A stretch of DNA of 64,000 bases, from the IMG/VR virus record IMGVR_UViG_3300045976_000088, positions 33,605 to 97,604 of that record, one strand, 5' to 3'. The notes under the pieces were generated by a model, which was not told the DNA's origin, made no database searches, and saw nothing but the letters and a program-made list of their open reading frames with translations. Shown here in pieces: positions 31,230 through 40,071 of the stretch. This DNA is from a virus. The translations under genes and the position numbers were made by a program. Position 1 is the stretch's first letter, and the number at the start of each line of letters is the position of its first letter.

Positions 31230-34200
31230 ATGAAGCCGGTTCTCCTCCTGAAATCGAAGATCCCCGAGGGGGCCCGCTGGATCACGGTGCACCCCAACGG
31301 CCCCGGCACCGAGGGCCAGCCGGTGCTGATCCAGCCGAACCCTGACGGCACCGCGCACGTGATCGGCGGCGCCGGTGGCAAGCTCAACTACCTGAAGCTC
31401 CGCGGCGTTCGCAAGGAAAGCGAGTACAAGCGCGAGGCCGAGGAGCGCAAGAAGGCAAGGACCGAGGCGGCGAAGGAGCAGCGCCAACGGGACAAAGAGG
31501 CCGGCATCCTGGAGTCGAAGAACAAGGCCCGGGAGAACCTGCGCCTGCAACAGCGCCAGCACGAGCGCGAGTTCGTCGAGACGGTGGGCCGCGCGCTCGG
31601 CTGGGATCCGAAGGAGATGCAGTTCCCGGAGGAGGACTACGCGCACCTGTCGGATGCCGCGCAGGCCAAGCTGCGGCAGAAGTTTCACCGGCAGCTGATG
31701 CAGCGAGCCAACGAGGCCATTGAGCTGCAGCGCCAGCGTCTGGTGACCGACAGCGCGGCGCGCATGCAGGCTGGCATCGGCGAGGTGCCGCTGACCGCGC
31801 GCGACGACTCCACCCTGTCGGTGCAGGATCTTGCGCCCATCCAGGAGAACCCCGGCGGCTTGGGTTTCGCGCAGGACTTCAAGAAGCGCGCGGAGGCGGC
31901 AGGCGCCGGCGAGGAGGAGATCAAGGCCGAGGCCGACAAGCTGAAGCAGGCTAAGCAGCAGCAGCTGAGCGAGGGTCAGCGCCGTGCGGCGGTCGATCGT
32001 GGCGAGACGGCGAAGCTGGTCAAGCAGGAGCTGCAGGGCATCCGCGAGCCGGCGGCGCCGAAGGCTACCGCCGACCTGGCCGACGCCAAGCGGGCCGTCG
32101 AGCTCATGAAGGCGCGCAAGAAGCTGCAGCAAATCCAGCAGAAGGCGCGCGCGGCCGCCGCCGAGATCGACAAGTCGGCCACCGAACCGAAGGCCTACGT
32201 GCTGCAGTACGAGGCCGAGCCGGACGAAAAGCTCGACGCGAAGATCGCCGAGGAGGTCAACAACGACCTGCGCACAGTGCAGACCCTGGCGTTCCTGTCG
32301 GAGGTTCAGCGCTTGGCCGGCGGCGACCCCACCGAGACCCTTGGCAAACACATTGGCATCGGCGCCTACAACTCGGTCAACTCGCTGGCGCTGGCCGTCG
32401 GCGGCGATGCGCTGGTCGACCGGTCGGTGGTCGACGTGCTGGGCATCGCCGGCGCCGCGCAGGTGCTCGCGCGCCGCATCCACGGCGACCTGCCGGACCA
32501 GGTGGAGCGCATCACCGAGGGGGTTCAGGATTTCCACCTGCACCACTACATGGACACCAGCACCGAAGCGCTTGCGCAGGCGCAGGAGCTGATGGACGCG
32601 GCGAAGGAAATCGAGCTGGGCGAGGCCGCCAATGGGGCCGACCTGCAGGTGGCGCAGGAGCTCAATTCGCGCCGGCGCCGCGCCATCGGCGACGCGCAGA
32701 AGATCCTCGGCCAGGCACTTGGCGAGATGGAGGCAAACGCCGCGCTGGTGGTTGCGCTGAAGCAGGGCCGTAAAGACTCTTTCCAGGTCAGCCTCGGCAA
32801 GGCCAGCCCGGAGGCTGCGATCACGCAGGCGCGCGCGATCGGCCTGCAGCGCGGCGACTACACCATCGAGCACGTCGCCGGCGACACGTTCCTGACCGTC
32901 AACGGCGCCGGCCTCGACCGCCTGGCGAAGCCCGTCAACCGCGCAGACCTGGAGCAGGTGCAGCGTAACCTGGCAATCATCCGCGGCGACCACGACGAGG
33001 AGGATTGGCTGCCGGAAGGCGTCGCGCGGCGACCTGACCTGGTGATGGACGTCAAGCCCGGCGTCGCGCCGCGGCTCGCGCAGCCGTTCGCGCCAAGCGG
33101 CGACCTGGAGCAGTCCCTGCGCGACTACATCGGCGGCCGCGCAGCCGACGGCGATGCGCCAGGCGACATCGTGGCCGACATCCAGTCGGCCGACTTCTTC
33201 CAGCGCGTGGGATTCGATCGCGCCGAGGCCTACCGCCAGGCGCTCGATGCCGTGGCGCCGCTCAAGGACGCCGACGGCAACCAGCAGCGCGCCGAGGCAC
33301 TGGCCGAGCACTTCGACCGGTTGGCCGACGATTTCGTGCAGCGCCATCACGGTGGCGAGCGCTCGACGCTGAACAAGCAGGCCTTCGACGTCGACGACAA
33401 GGCCACCGACGCGCTGCACCGCGCCCTGGCCGAGCACCCTGAGGGCGTGGCAGCCTACAAGCAGATCGGCGAGCTCACACACCAGGACCAGCGCGCGCTG
33501 CGCGAGTTCTTCCACGCGAACATCGCCAAGGAATCGCCCGAAGCAACCGCGCTGCGCCGCGATCTGGAGCAACACCAGGCCAACGAGCCGGAGCGCGAGA
33601 CCACGGATATGTTCGGCGAGACCGTGCCGAATCCCGAGCACGGCGAGTGGCGCGCGCGCCACGACGAGCTGTCGACCAAGGTCAACGCTTCGTCGCTGAA
33701 CTGGGCGAAGTACGCGGAAGCCATGGGCGGCCACGAGCGCGCCTACGAGGTGGTGCAGGACTTGATCAAGTCGCGCGTTGGCCGCGCGTTCGCCGACCAC
33801 TACAACCGGCTGAACCCCGGCAAGCCGCTGAAGGTCGGCAAGTCCGTCATCCGCAACAACCTGCACCACCTCGACGCCACCGACCCCGAGGCGCGCGAGC
33901 GGCGCGAGCAGCAGCACCGCGCGCTGGTCGACAGCCTGCGCGAGCGGTCGCAGGGCCGCTACGCCGCCGGCAGCGTCAGCGAGAAGCTGGATGCGGCGCG
34001 CGAGCAGCGCGAGGCCTTCGAGCAAGCGCAGATGGGGTTCTTCTCGGCCGAGGAGGCGCCGCAGGCTGCGGCCGCCGACAAGCCAATCGAGCTATCCGGC
34101 GATGAGCGGCACACCATCGGCCACGTGGCCGAGCGCCAAATCGCCGGCATGATGGGCAAGGTGGGCGCCAACTTCAAACCCGGCAAGCCGCTGCGCCTGT

Positions 34201-35771
34201 GGCAGCCGAGCATGAGCGGCGGAAAGAACGCGGCTCGCCAGCGCCTGGTGAAGATGGTTGCCGCCAACAAGCGCGTGGTGGCCGCGTTCGGCACCGGCTC
34301 CGGCAAGACGCTGCTGGAGATGGCAGCCTTCACCCACGCGCACGCGAGCAACCCCAGCAGCCGCGGCCTGATCCTGGTGCCGAGCGTGGTGCAGGGCCAG
34401 TTCGGCGGCGAGGCGCTGCGCTACCTGGAGCCAGGCAAGTACAAGTGGCACTGCGAGCCTGGCGCGGCGCGCGAGCAGCGCATCGCAGCCTACAAGGATC
34501 CATCGCACCACTTCTGCGTCATGACGCACCAGTCGTTCCGCGACGACATGATGCACCTGGGAGCCAAAGCGGCCGGGATCAGCGAGCAGGAGATGGCCGA
34601 TCGTGTGGGCGCGATGACGCCGGCCGAACGCAAAGGCTGGATGCGTGAGCTCATGCAGCGCGAGGGCATCCACTTCAACTACCTTGCCAACGACGAGAGC
34701 CAGAACGCGCTGAATCGGGCCGGCAAGGACAACTCCGGCCTTGCCAACGTGGTCGACGCGCTGGGCGACAACGCCGAGTACCTGCTGCACGCCAGCGGCG
34801 ACCCGGTGAAGAACGACGCCAGCGAGGCCTTCGACCTACTGTCTAAGATGGACCGCGAGCGCTACAACGACCGTGCCGCGTTCATGCGGCGCTACGGCGC
34901 CGACACGCTGGCGGCCAAAGACGCGCTGAAGCGCGAGATGGCCCGCTACGTCTACCCGAGCCGGATCGACCCGGACGTGCAAGCCCACAAACAGGAGTCG
35001 AAACTTGCCCTTTCCGACGGTCAGCGAAAGTCCCTCACTGAGCTCGACAAGGCCTTTGCGTCGGCGCGCCTGGCCCGCATGCAGGGGAAGGTCGACGTGG
35101 AGGCGATGCGAACGATTTCGCCTACTTCGTTTGCTGGCGTGGATGCCGCCGAACACGAGAATGTTGCGCGCGAGCTGCAGAGGAATCTTGGCATCCTGAA
35201 GTCGGCGGCCGTGCGCCGGGTGATCAACACTCACCCGGAAAACCCGGTGCTCGACGACATTGCCAAGAAGGCTTCAGAGCGCCAGGGAAAGCCTGGCGTC
35301 GTGTTCGCCCACTCGCTGCAGCAGGTCAAGATGATTGCCGAGCGCCTGCAGAAGGAGGGGCACCGCGTGGTCATGATCACTGGCGCCGACAGCGCACAGG
35401 AGAAGGAGCGCAAGCGGCTGATGTTCCGACCGGAGAAGGGTGAAGCTGAAGCCGACATCCTGGTGGCCTCCGACGCCGGCGCCACCGGCATGAACCTGCA
35501 GCGCGGTCAGTGGCTGTACCAAGCTGACACCCCGGACACCGCGATGACGCACGCGCAGCGCCGCGGCCGCATTTACCGAACCGGTCAGCAGAACGACGTC
35601 GAGCTGATCGACGCGGTGCCGGACCACCCGGAGGTCCACCGGGCCCGTGATCGGCTGATGAAGAAGTACGGCCTGCGCGAGCTTATGACGTCGCCGATGG
35701 AGGGGTTGGATGACACTGGCGTGGCCTACTACCTGAAGCAGGCGCAAGTTGCGAAAGATAATCCTTTTTGA
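31230..35771 (+). CDS. Giant polyvalent protein with C-terminal SNF2-like helicase
   Basis: A 1513-aa protein. The N-terminus (PVLLLKSKIPEGARWITVHP) is a short beta unit followed by a long charged coiled coil (residues 65-330) and helical regions to about 950. The helicase has GTGSGKT at 1021-1027, DESQ at 1155-1158 in place of DExH, and QRRGRIYRTGQ near 1442. There is no methyltransferase. The coiled coil suggests a structural or anchoring part. Like its neighbour it is probably carried in the head and acts on DNA after entry. A second helicase of the same broad family next to the first is unusual. Confidence 0.8.
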   Translation: MKPVLLLKSKIPEGARWITVHPNGPGTEGQPVLIQPNPDGTAHVIGGAGGKLNYLKLRGVRKESEYKREAEERKKARTEAAKEQRQRDKEAGILESKNKARENLRLQQRQHEREFVETVGRALGWDPKEMQFPEEDYAHLSDAAQAKLRQKFHRQLMQRANEAIELQRQRLVTDSAARMQAGIGEVPLTARDDSTLSVQDLAPIQENPGGLGFAQDFKKRAEAAGAGEEEIKAEADKLKQAKQQQLSEGQRRAAVDRGETAKLVKQELQGIREPAAPKATADLADAKRAVELMKARKKLQQIQQKARAAAAEIDKSATEPKAYVLQYEAEPDEKLDAKIAEEVNNDLRTVQTLAFLSEVQRLAGGDPTETLGKHIGIGAYNSVNSLALAVGGDALVDRSVVDVLGIAGAAQVLARRIHGDLPDQVERITEGVQDFHLHHYMDTSTEALAQAQELMDAAKEIELGEAANGADLQVAQELNSRRRRAIGDAQKILGQALGEMEANAALVVALKQGRKDSFQVSLGKASPEAAITQARAIGLQRGDYTIEHVAGDTFLTVNGAGLDRLAKPVNRADLEQVQRNLAIIRGDHDEEDWLPEGVARRPDLVMDVKPGVAPRLAQPFAPSGDLEQSLRDYIGGRAADGDAPGDIVADIQSADFFQRVGFDRAEAYRQALDAVAPLKDADGNQQRAEALAEHFDRLADDFVQRHHGGERSTLNKQAFDVDDKATDALHRALAEHPEGVAAYKQIGELTHQDQRALREFFHANIAKESPEATALRRDLEQHQANEPERETTDMFGETVPNPEHGEWRARHDELSTKVNASSLNWAKYAEAMGGHERAYEVVQDLIKSRVGRAFADHYNRLNPGKPLKVGKSVIRNNLHHLDATDPEARERREQQHRALVDSLRERSQGRYAAGSVSEKLDAAREQREAFEQAQMGFFSAEEAPQAAAADKPIELSGDERHTIGHVAERQIAGMMGKVGANFKPGKPLRLWQPSMSGGKNAARQRLVKMVAANKRVVAAFGTGSGKTLLEMAAFTHAHASNPSSRGLILVPSVVQGQFGGEALRYLEPGKYKWHCEPGAAREQRIAAYKDPSHHFCVMTHQSFRDDMMHLGAKAAGISEQEMADRVGAMTPAERKGWMRELMQREGIHFNYLANDESQNALNRAGKDNSGLANVVDALGDNAEYLLHASGDPVKNDASEAFDLLSKMDRERYNDRAAFMRRYGADTLAAKDALKREMARYVYPSRIDPDVQAHKQESKLALSDGQRKSLTELDKAFASARLARMQGKVDVEAMRTISPTSFAGVDAAEHENVARELQRNLGILKSAAVRRVINTHPENPVLDDIAKKASERQGKPGVVFAHSLQQVKMIAERLQKEGHRVVMITGADSAQEKERKRLMFRPEKGEAEADILVASDAGATGMNLQRGQWLYQADTPDTAMTHAQRRGRIYRTGQQNDVELIDAVPDHPEVHRARDRLMKKYGLRELMTSPMEGLDDTGVAYYLKQAQVAKDNPF

Positions 35772-35783
35772 GACACTGCGCCC

Positions 35784-36044
35784 ATGAACAACCCGCCGAT
35801 CGACGACACCCGACGCCGCCTTGGTGAGCTTGGCGCCATGGCTGCGCAGGTCGACGAGGCTGAGCGCGGCATCCTCGCGCGTGCTGAGAAGCGGCTGGCT
35901 GAGGTCGAGAAGATCATCGAGCACAATCGCACGGCATCGCTTTCTGGTGATCCTGAAGGGGTGCGCGACTACCTCGATGCAATCGAGGAGCGCGGCCATC
36001 TCCAGCAGGTCATCGCCCAGGCGCGCGTGAACCTCCCGAACTGA
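35784..36044 (+). CDS. 86-aa coiled-coil protein
   Basis: The product is a single long charged helix (LGAMAAQVDEAERGILARAEKRLAEVEKIIEHNR), then a shorter one. There is no SD; AGACACT followed by GCGCCC lies before the ATG, so a degenerate leaderless promoter is possible. A terminator follows directly. Function unknown; it may be a small structural partner. Confidence 0.5.
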   Translation: MNNPPIDDTRRRLGELGAMAAQVDEAERGILARAEKRLAEVEKIIEHNRTASLSGDPEGVRDYLDAIEERGHLQQVIAQARVNLPN

Positions 36045-36066
36045 CCACGCTACCGGTGGACCCGTT

Positions 36067-36090
36067 GGCCGCTTTCGAGCGGCCTTTTTT
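36067..36090 (+). terminator. Rho-independent terminator
   Basis: GGCCGCT (36067-36073) pairs with AGCGGCC (36078-36084) across a TTCG loop; TTTTTT follows. Confidence 0.88.
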
Positions 36091-36115
36091 GTTCGTGCGC
36101 ACACACGTCTAAAGA

Positions 36116-36137
36116 GTCGTGACGCCAGACTCGGCTC
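36116..36137 (+). promoter_or_regulatory. Leaderless-type promoter for capsid operon
   Basis: Exact GTCGTGACG at 36116-36124, hexamer CAGACT, C at -1, ATG 36138 at +1. It lies 26 bases past a terminator, at the head of the protease-scaffold-capsid genes. Confidence 0.6.
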
Positions 36138-37019
36138 ATGCGTAATGACGCCGAACTGCTTGCAGCCGTACCCGATTTCATCTCGGTAGGCGGCCTGCTC
36201 AAAGCAACCCCGTCCGAGGACGGGGGGCGGCGCATTCTCTACTTCGAGGCCAGCAACGAGGACCGCGACATCCAGAACGAGGTGGTGCTGCAGAAGGCAC
36301 TCGAAGCCTCGTCGGACTACTACCTGCGCCACGGCAACCTCGATCTGGAGCACTTCACCGTCATCGGTGCCAAGGTCGGCATTCCGAACTACCACGAGTA
36401 CGAGATCGGCAAGCCCTGCGAGGTGCAGGTCAACGGCAAGAAGACGTTCGTCAAGGCCGAGCTCTACCGCGGCGACAGCGCGATGGCGCGCAACGCCGAT
36501 ATGGTGTGGGACAGCATCACCAAGCAGGATCCGCCGGCGCGCTGGTACCCAAGCGTCGGCGGATCGGTGCTCGACAAGAGCGTGAAACTGGACCCGAAGA
36601 CGGGTGAAAAGATCGCTGTCGTCGAGCGCGTGCGCTGGAACAACACCGCGCTTTCGCGCACACCTGTGAACAAGTCCGTCGGAACGGTCAGCACCGCACC
36701 GGTCGGCATCTTCGCGAAGTCGCTCGGCGGCTTCGTGATCAAGGCACTCGAAGCGAGCTACGCAACCGACGCGGCCGGCAAGACCGGCGGCGCGGCGCTC
36801 GGCATGCAATCACTCGATCGCGGCGTCGCCAGCTACTGGGACTTCCGCGAGCGCCTGGCCGGCGACATGCGGTCGGGCGCGATCCAGAACCCGCGAGCGC
36901 GCGATCTCGTCGCGCACGCTGTGGAGCGGTTCGGTCTGTCTCACGACGAGGCTGCCGAGTACGTGGAGCGCTTTCTGCGCGATTTGAAAAACGGTCTCAA
37001 CAAACGGAGCAATCCATGA
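36138..37019 (+). CDS. Prohead maturation protease (putative)
   Basis: A 293-aa protein directly before scaffold and major capsid. ILYFEASNEDRDIQNEVVLQKAL, HGNLDLEHFTVIG and WYPSVGGSVL recall phage prohead serine proteases: His in LEHFT and Ser in PSVGG are the likely catalytic pair. The C-terminal 100 residues are helical and may bind scaffold. FAKSLGGFVIKALEAS near residue 195-210 could be a self-cleavage site. It trims scaffold and capsid during head maturation. It overlaps the next gene by 4 bases. Confidence 0.65.
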   Translation: MRNDAELLAAVPDFISVGGLLKATPSEDGGRRILYFEASNEDRDIQNEVVLQKALEASSDYYLRHGNLDLEHFTVIGAKVGIPNYHEYEIGKPCEVQVNGKKTFVKAELYRGDSAMARNADMVWDSITKQDPPARWYPSVGGSVLDKSVKLDPKTGEKIAVVERVRWNNTALSRTPVNKSVGTVSTAPVGIFAKSLGGFVIKALEASYATDAAGKTGGAALGMQSLDRGVASYWDFRERLAGDMRSGAIQNPRARDLVAHAVERFGLSHDEAAEYVERFLRDLKNGLNKRSNP

Positions 37020-37690
37020 GTGGTCAATTCGACAATCTGCTGAAGGACATCGAAGGTCTGACGGCAGGCAGCGAGGCCCTGGCAAAAGCGCTCCAGACGG
37101 ACGGCGAGGATGACGAAAAGATCCAAGCTGCTGCCGCTGGCGCCAATGCCGAGGGCGGTGAAGCCGGCGCGGCCGGCAGCAACGATGGCGGCGCAACGCC
37201 GGCCGGCGAAGGCAACGGCGGCGACAAGCCGCTGGTGAAGTCTCTGACCGTGAAGCTGCCCGACGGCACCGAGGTGGAGGCCGCCGACGGCGCCGAACTG
37301 CTGAAGGCCATCAACGATCTCAGCGAGCGCGTGGGCAAGAGCGAGGGCGACCTGGCGAAGGCGCTCGGCGGCGCCGTGGCGCTGATGAAAAGCCAGTCCG
37401 CTGTGATCAAGCAGCAGGGCGATCTGCTCAAGTCGTTGAGCGAGCAGGTCAAGAAGCTGGGCGGCGAAGGCCGTGGCCGCAAGACCACCGTGGTGGTCGG
37501 CGCACCGGGCACCGAACAACCGCTCGCCAAGAGCGAGACCGCCAGCATGACTCCGCAGGAGTTCATGCTGAAGGCCACCTCCGCGTTCGACAACGGCAAG
37601 TTGTCGGGCAAAGAGCTCACCGTGATCGACGTGTCGCTCCGCTCGGGGCAGCCCATCGACCCGGCGCTGATCCAGAAGGTCGTCGGCTGA
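37016..37690 (+). CDS. Scaffolding protein (putative)
   Basis: A 224-aa acidic protein between protease and major capsid. Gly/Ala/Asp-rich region at 30-75, then a long helix with coiled-coil pattern (LLKAINDLSERVGKSEGDLAKALGGAVALMKSQ split over 95-135), then a C-terminal MTPQEFMLKA unit. Position, acidity and coiled coil are what is expected of a scaffold that guides capsid assembly. No sequence motif proves it. Confidence 0.6.
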   Translation: MSGQFDNLLKDIEGLTAGSEALAKALQTDGEDDEKIQAAAAGANAEGGEAGAAGSNDGGATPAGEGNGGDKPLVKSLTVKLPDGTEVEAADGAELLKAINDLSERVGKSEGDLAKALGGAVALMKSQSAVIKQQGDLLKSLSEQVKKLGGEGRGRKTTVVVGAPGTEQPLAKSETASMTPQEFMLKATSAFDNGKLSGKELTVIDVSLRSGQPIDPALIQKVVG

Positions 37691-37727
37691 CGATCGAACC
37701 AACCGGCAACACCTCACAGAGGAAAAC

Positions 37728-39233
37728 ATGAATCCGATCCTGTCTCAATTCGCGGGTGTCGCACCGGGTGGTGCGATCCCCACGCTGGGCGGCTCGACCA
37801 GTGGTGCTCTCGCGCAGTTCGAGGATCTGCAGAAAGCGCTCCAGGCGAGCAACTATCAGACCGACGTCGCAAACCTGACCGGTGGCGGCGCGCTGGGTGT
37901 GCAGTCGCTGGACACGGCGATGAAGACCACCATCCAGGAGAACGAGCACTTCGTGCTGTTCAATCGCCTGGCGAAGACCAACGCGACGAACATCGTCGAC
38001 GAGTACACCCGCCAGAACGGCGTGGGTGGCTTCCTGGGCGGCACCACCAACACCCAGCTGGGTGTGGTGCGCGCGGCTCAGGGCGACTACGCCCGTGAAG
38101 TCGGCCTGGTGAAGTTCCTCATGTCGCTGCGTCAGGTCGGCTACGTCCTGAACATCGGCAAGAACATCACCGAGGCCACCGCGGTCGAGGAACGCAACGG
38201 TGCCCTGCAGCTGCTGACCGACGCCGAGTACCTGCTGTTCCACGGAAATGCCTCGGCCTGCCCGACGCAGTTCGATGGCATCTTCGCGCAGCTCGACAAG
38301 GAAATCGCCGCCGGAAACATGGGCAGCGACCACGTGATCGACATGAACGGCGGCGCCGTCAACAGCGTCGACCCGTTCTCGCAGGTCAACGTGGCGGTGA
38401 TGCGCTACGGCTCGTGGGGTCGCCTGACCGACGCGCTGCTGCCGATCAGCGTGCAGAACGACCTGAACCAGGGTCTCGATCCGGCCTTCCGCTGGATGCC
38501 CGGTCAGAACAACACGCCGATGATCGGCGCGCACGTCGAGGGCATCCGCCTGCAGGGTGGTGTCGTGAAGACCGCGCAGGACACGTTCCTGCACGACGAG
38601 AACCATCCGATGGTCTCGCCGTTCCAGGTCAGCTACTCGGCCACCGCCACGGCGAACGCCGCCATCAACCCGGCAAGCCTCACCGGCTCGGCCGCCAACG
38701 ACAGCGCGTCGATGTTCACGTCGACCCGCGCCGGCAACTACTACTACGCCGTCGAGGCGATCGACTCGACCGGCGCAGGCATGTCGCAGCTGGCGATCAG
38801 CGCCCAGGTGGCCGTGGCCTCCGGCCAGTCGGTGACGCTGACGATCACCAAGTCGTCGGCCGGCACCGAGTCCGGCTACCGCATCTTCCGCTCGAAGCAG
38901 AACGGCGACAACACGCCGGCCAACTTCCGGCTGATGACGGTGGTGGCGAAGGCCGCAGGCAACACCACGACCTACGTCGACCAGAACCGCGAGATCCCGG
39001 GCACGGTGAAGATCCCGCTGCTGGACATGGCTCCGGGCGCCGACGCCATCGGCTGGCGTCAGTTCCAGCCGATGACCAAGATCCCGCTGCCGTTCGGCGT
39101 CGGCGGTGTGCCGGTGATCAGCTGGTTCCAGTTCCTGTTCGGCTACCTGCGGATCACCAAGCCGAAGCGCCACGGCTACATCAAGAACGTGCTGCCGACC
39201 AAGGCGGTGTGGCGCCCCTTCACTGCGGAGTGA
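37728..39233 (+). CDS. Major capsid protein with Ig-like insertion
   Basis: A 501-aa protein. It follows protease and scaffold, has an AGGAAA ribosome-binding site, and its codon use is the most regular here. The HK97-type features are the N-terminal arm (FEDLQKALQ), an extended E-loop region (TRQNGVGGFLGG), and an AEYLLFHGN P-domain helix. Residues about 300-430 (AGNYYYAVEAIDSTGAG, GYRIFRSKQNGD, TTTYVDQNREIPGT) look like an inserted Ig or fibronectin-like surface domain. The C-terminus returns to the capsid fold. It forms the head shell. Confidence 0.82.
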   Translation: MNPILSQFAGVAPGGAIPTLGGSTSGALAQFEDLQKALQASNYQTDVANLTGGGALGVQSLDTAMKTTIQENEHFVLFNRLAKTNATNIVDEYTRQNGVGGFLGGTTNTQLGVVRAAQGDYAREVGLVKFLMSLRQVGYVLNIGKNITEATAVEERNGALQLLTDAEYLLFHGNASACPTQFDGIFAQLDKEIAAGNMGSDHVIDMNGGAVNSVDPFSQVNVAVMRYGSWGRLTDALLPISVQNDLNQGLDPAFRWMPGQNNTPMIGAHVEGIRLQGGVVKTAQDTFLHDENHPMVSPFQVSYSATATANAAINPASLTGSAANDSASMFTSTRAGNYYYAVEAIDSTGAGMSQLAISAQVAVASGQSVTLTITKSSAGTESGYRIFRSKQNGDNTPANFRLMTVVAKAAGNTTTYVDQNREIPGTVKIPLLDMAPGADAIGWRQFQPMTKIPLPFGVGGVPVISWFQFLFGYLRITKPKRHGYIKNVLPTKAVWRPFTAE

Positions 39234-39236
39234 CGC

Positions 39237-39291
39237 AGACGGGCCGCAAGGCCCATTGATCAGGCCCGGCTCCCTCGTGGGGCCGGGCTTA
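39237..39291 (+). promoter_or_regulatory. Two hairpins after major capsid gene
   Basis: GGGCC-GCAA-GGCCC (39241-39254), then GCCCGGC/GCCGGGC (39264-39288). No T-run follows, so these are more likely mRNA-stability or attenuation hairpins than full terminators. Confidence 0.45.
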
Positions 39292-39307
39292 CCACCAGGA
39301 GATTCAC

Positions 39308-39673
39308 GTGCCCAAAGTCATCTGCAAGCTGCCCAACGCCTCCGAGAAAATCAGCGGCGTCAACTTCACGCAGCACCCCGACGGCGCCGAGTTCGGCATG
39401 GTCTCCGAGGAGATCAGCCAGGACCAGGCCGACGTCTTCGCCTCGATCCCGGGCTACGAGCTCGTCGGCGCACCGGACAAGGAACTCGTCGACCTGCGCG
39501 CCCAGGCCGAAGCCCTTGGCATCAAGGTCGACCAGCGCTGGAAGCCCGCGCGGCTGCGCCAGGAGATCAAGGCGGTGCAGGACGATCCGAGCGCCAAGGC
39601 CGCCACCCCGGCACCCGCCCCAGCCTCGGCGCCCGGTGCTGGTGAGCAGGCGTCGCAGCCCCCGACCACCTGA
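39308..39673 (+). CDS. Small head-associated protein with Ala-Pro tail
   Basis: A 121-aa protein. GTG 39308 follows CAGGAG. N-terminal 55 residues are beta-rich (KVICKLPNASEKISGVNF), then a short HeH/SAP-like helix pair (LVDLRAQAEALGIK, ARLRQEIKAV), and an Ala-Pro-Ser tail. Its place right after the capsid gene fits a head-completion or decoration role. That is inferred from position. Confidence 0.55.
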   Translation: MPKVICKLPNASEKISGVNFTQHPDGAEFGMVSEEISQDQADVFASIPGYELVGAPDKELVDLRAQAEALGIKVDQRWKPARLRQEIKAVQDDPSAKAATPAPAPASAPGAGEQASQPPTT

Positions 39674-39702
39674 TCTACTCTCGCACCTGAAAGGCCAACG
39701 CC

Positions 39703-39933
39703 ATGTCCGCACCGATTCGCCAGAAGCAGCTGAACAAGCTCAACCCCGCCGCCGCCCATGCCAAGCTGGGCGATGTGCTCAACGACCTGATCGTGCAGGT
39801 GAACGCGCTGTGGGTCGCTGTCAACGCCATCTGCGTGAAGCTCGACGCTGACGCCGGCGTGACCGACACGAACTACACCTCGACGATCGCGCCGAGCGCG
39901 GTGACCGTGAAGGATCTGGAGAGCCGCGGCTGA
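39703..39933 (+). CDS. 76-aa phage head-region protein
   Basis: ATG 39703 with AAAGG upstream. Helical N-terminus (IRQKQLNKLNPAAAHAKLGDVLNDLIVQVNALWVAV) and a beta C-terminus. I recognise the LN.L.PAAAHAKLGD pattern as a common small phage protein near capsid genes. Function unknown. A strong terminator follows. Confidence 0.6.
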   Translation: MSAPIRQKQLNKLNPAAAHAKLGDVLNDLIVQVNALWVAVNAICVKLDADAGVTDTNYTSTIAPSAVTVKDLESRG

Positions 39934-39955
39934 CGCCAGTCAATCCACCGAACTG

Positions 39956-39990
39956 AAAGCGCCGCCAGGGGTACCTGCGCGGCGCTTTTT
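39956..39990 (+). terminator. Rho-independent terminator
   Basis: AAAGCGCCGC (39956-39965) pairs with GCGGCGCTTT (39979-39988), with the T-run continuing. Confidence 0.85.
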
Positions 39991-39993
39991 CTT

Positions 39994-40015
39994 GTCGTGA
40001 CTTCATAGTTCACGC
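39994..40015 (+). promoter_or_regulatory. Phage promoter behind terminator
   Basis: GTCGTGACT at 39994-40002, hexamer CATAGT, predicted start 40016. The 56-nt leader holds AAAGGA before ATG 40072. Only 3-4 bases separate it from the terminator T-run, so any upstream contact would overlap the hairpin. Confidence 0.55.
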
Positions 40016-40071
40016 GCGGGCTGACAGGCCCCGGAACCACCAATTCGCAGGCCTCTGCAAAGGACATTTCC

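Noticed and set aside
31068-34025. 985-codon minus-strand open frame opposite the second giant gene
   Set aside because: Same reason: antisense of a well-supported coding region, with repetitive Leu/Val/Arg composition and no motif.
39237-39291. Terminator after the major capsid gene
   Set aside because: The hairpins are stable, but no T-run follows and the next gene has its own SD without a promoter motif. Read-through is expected, so it is listed as regulatory.
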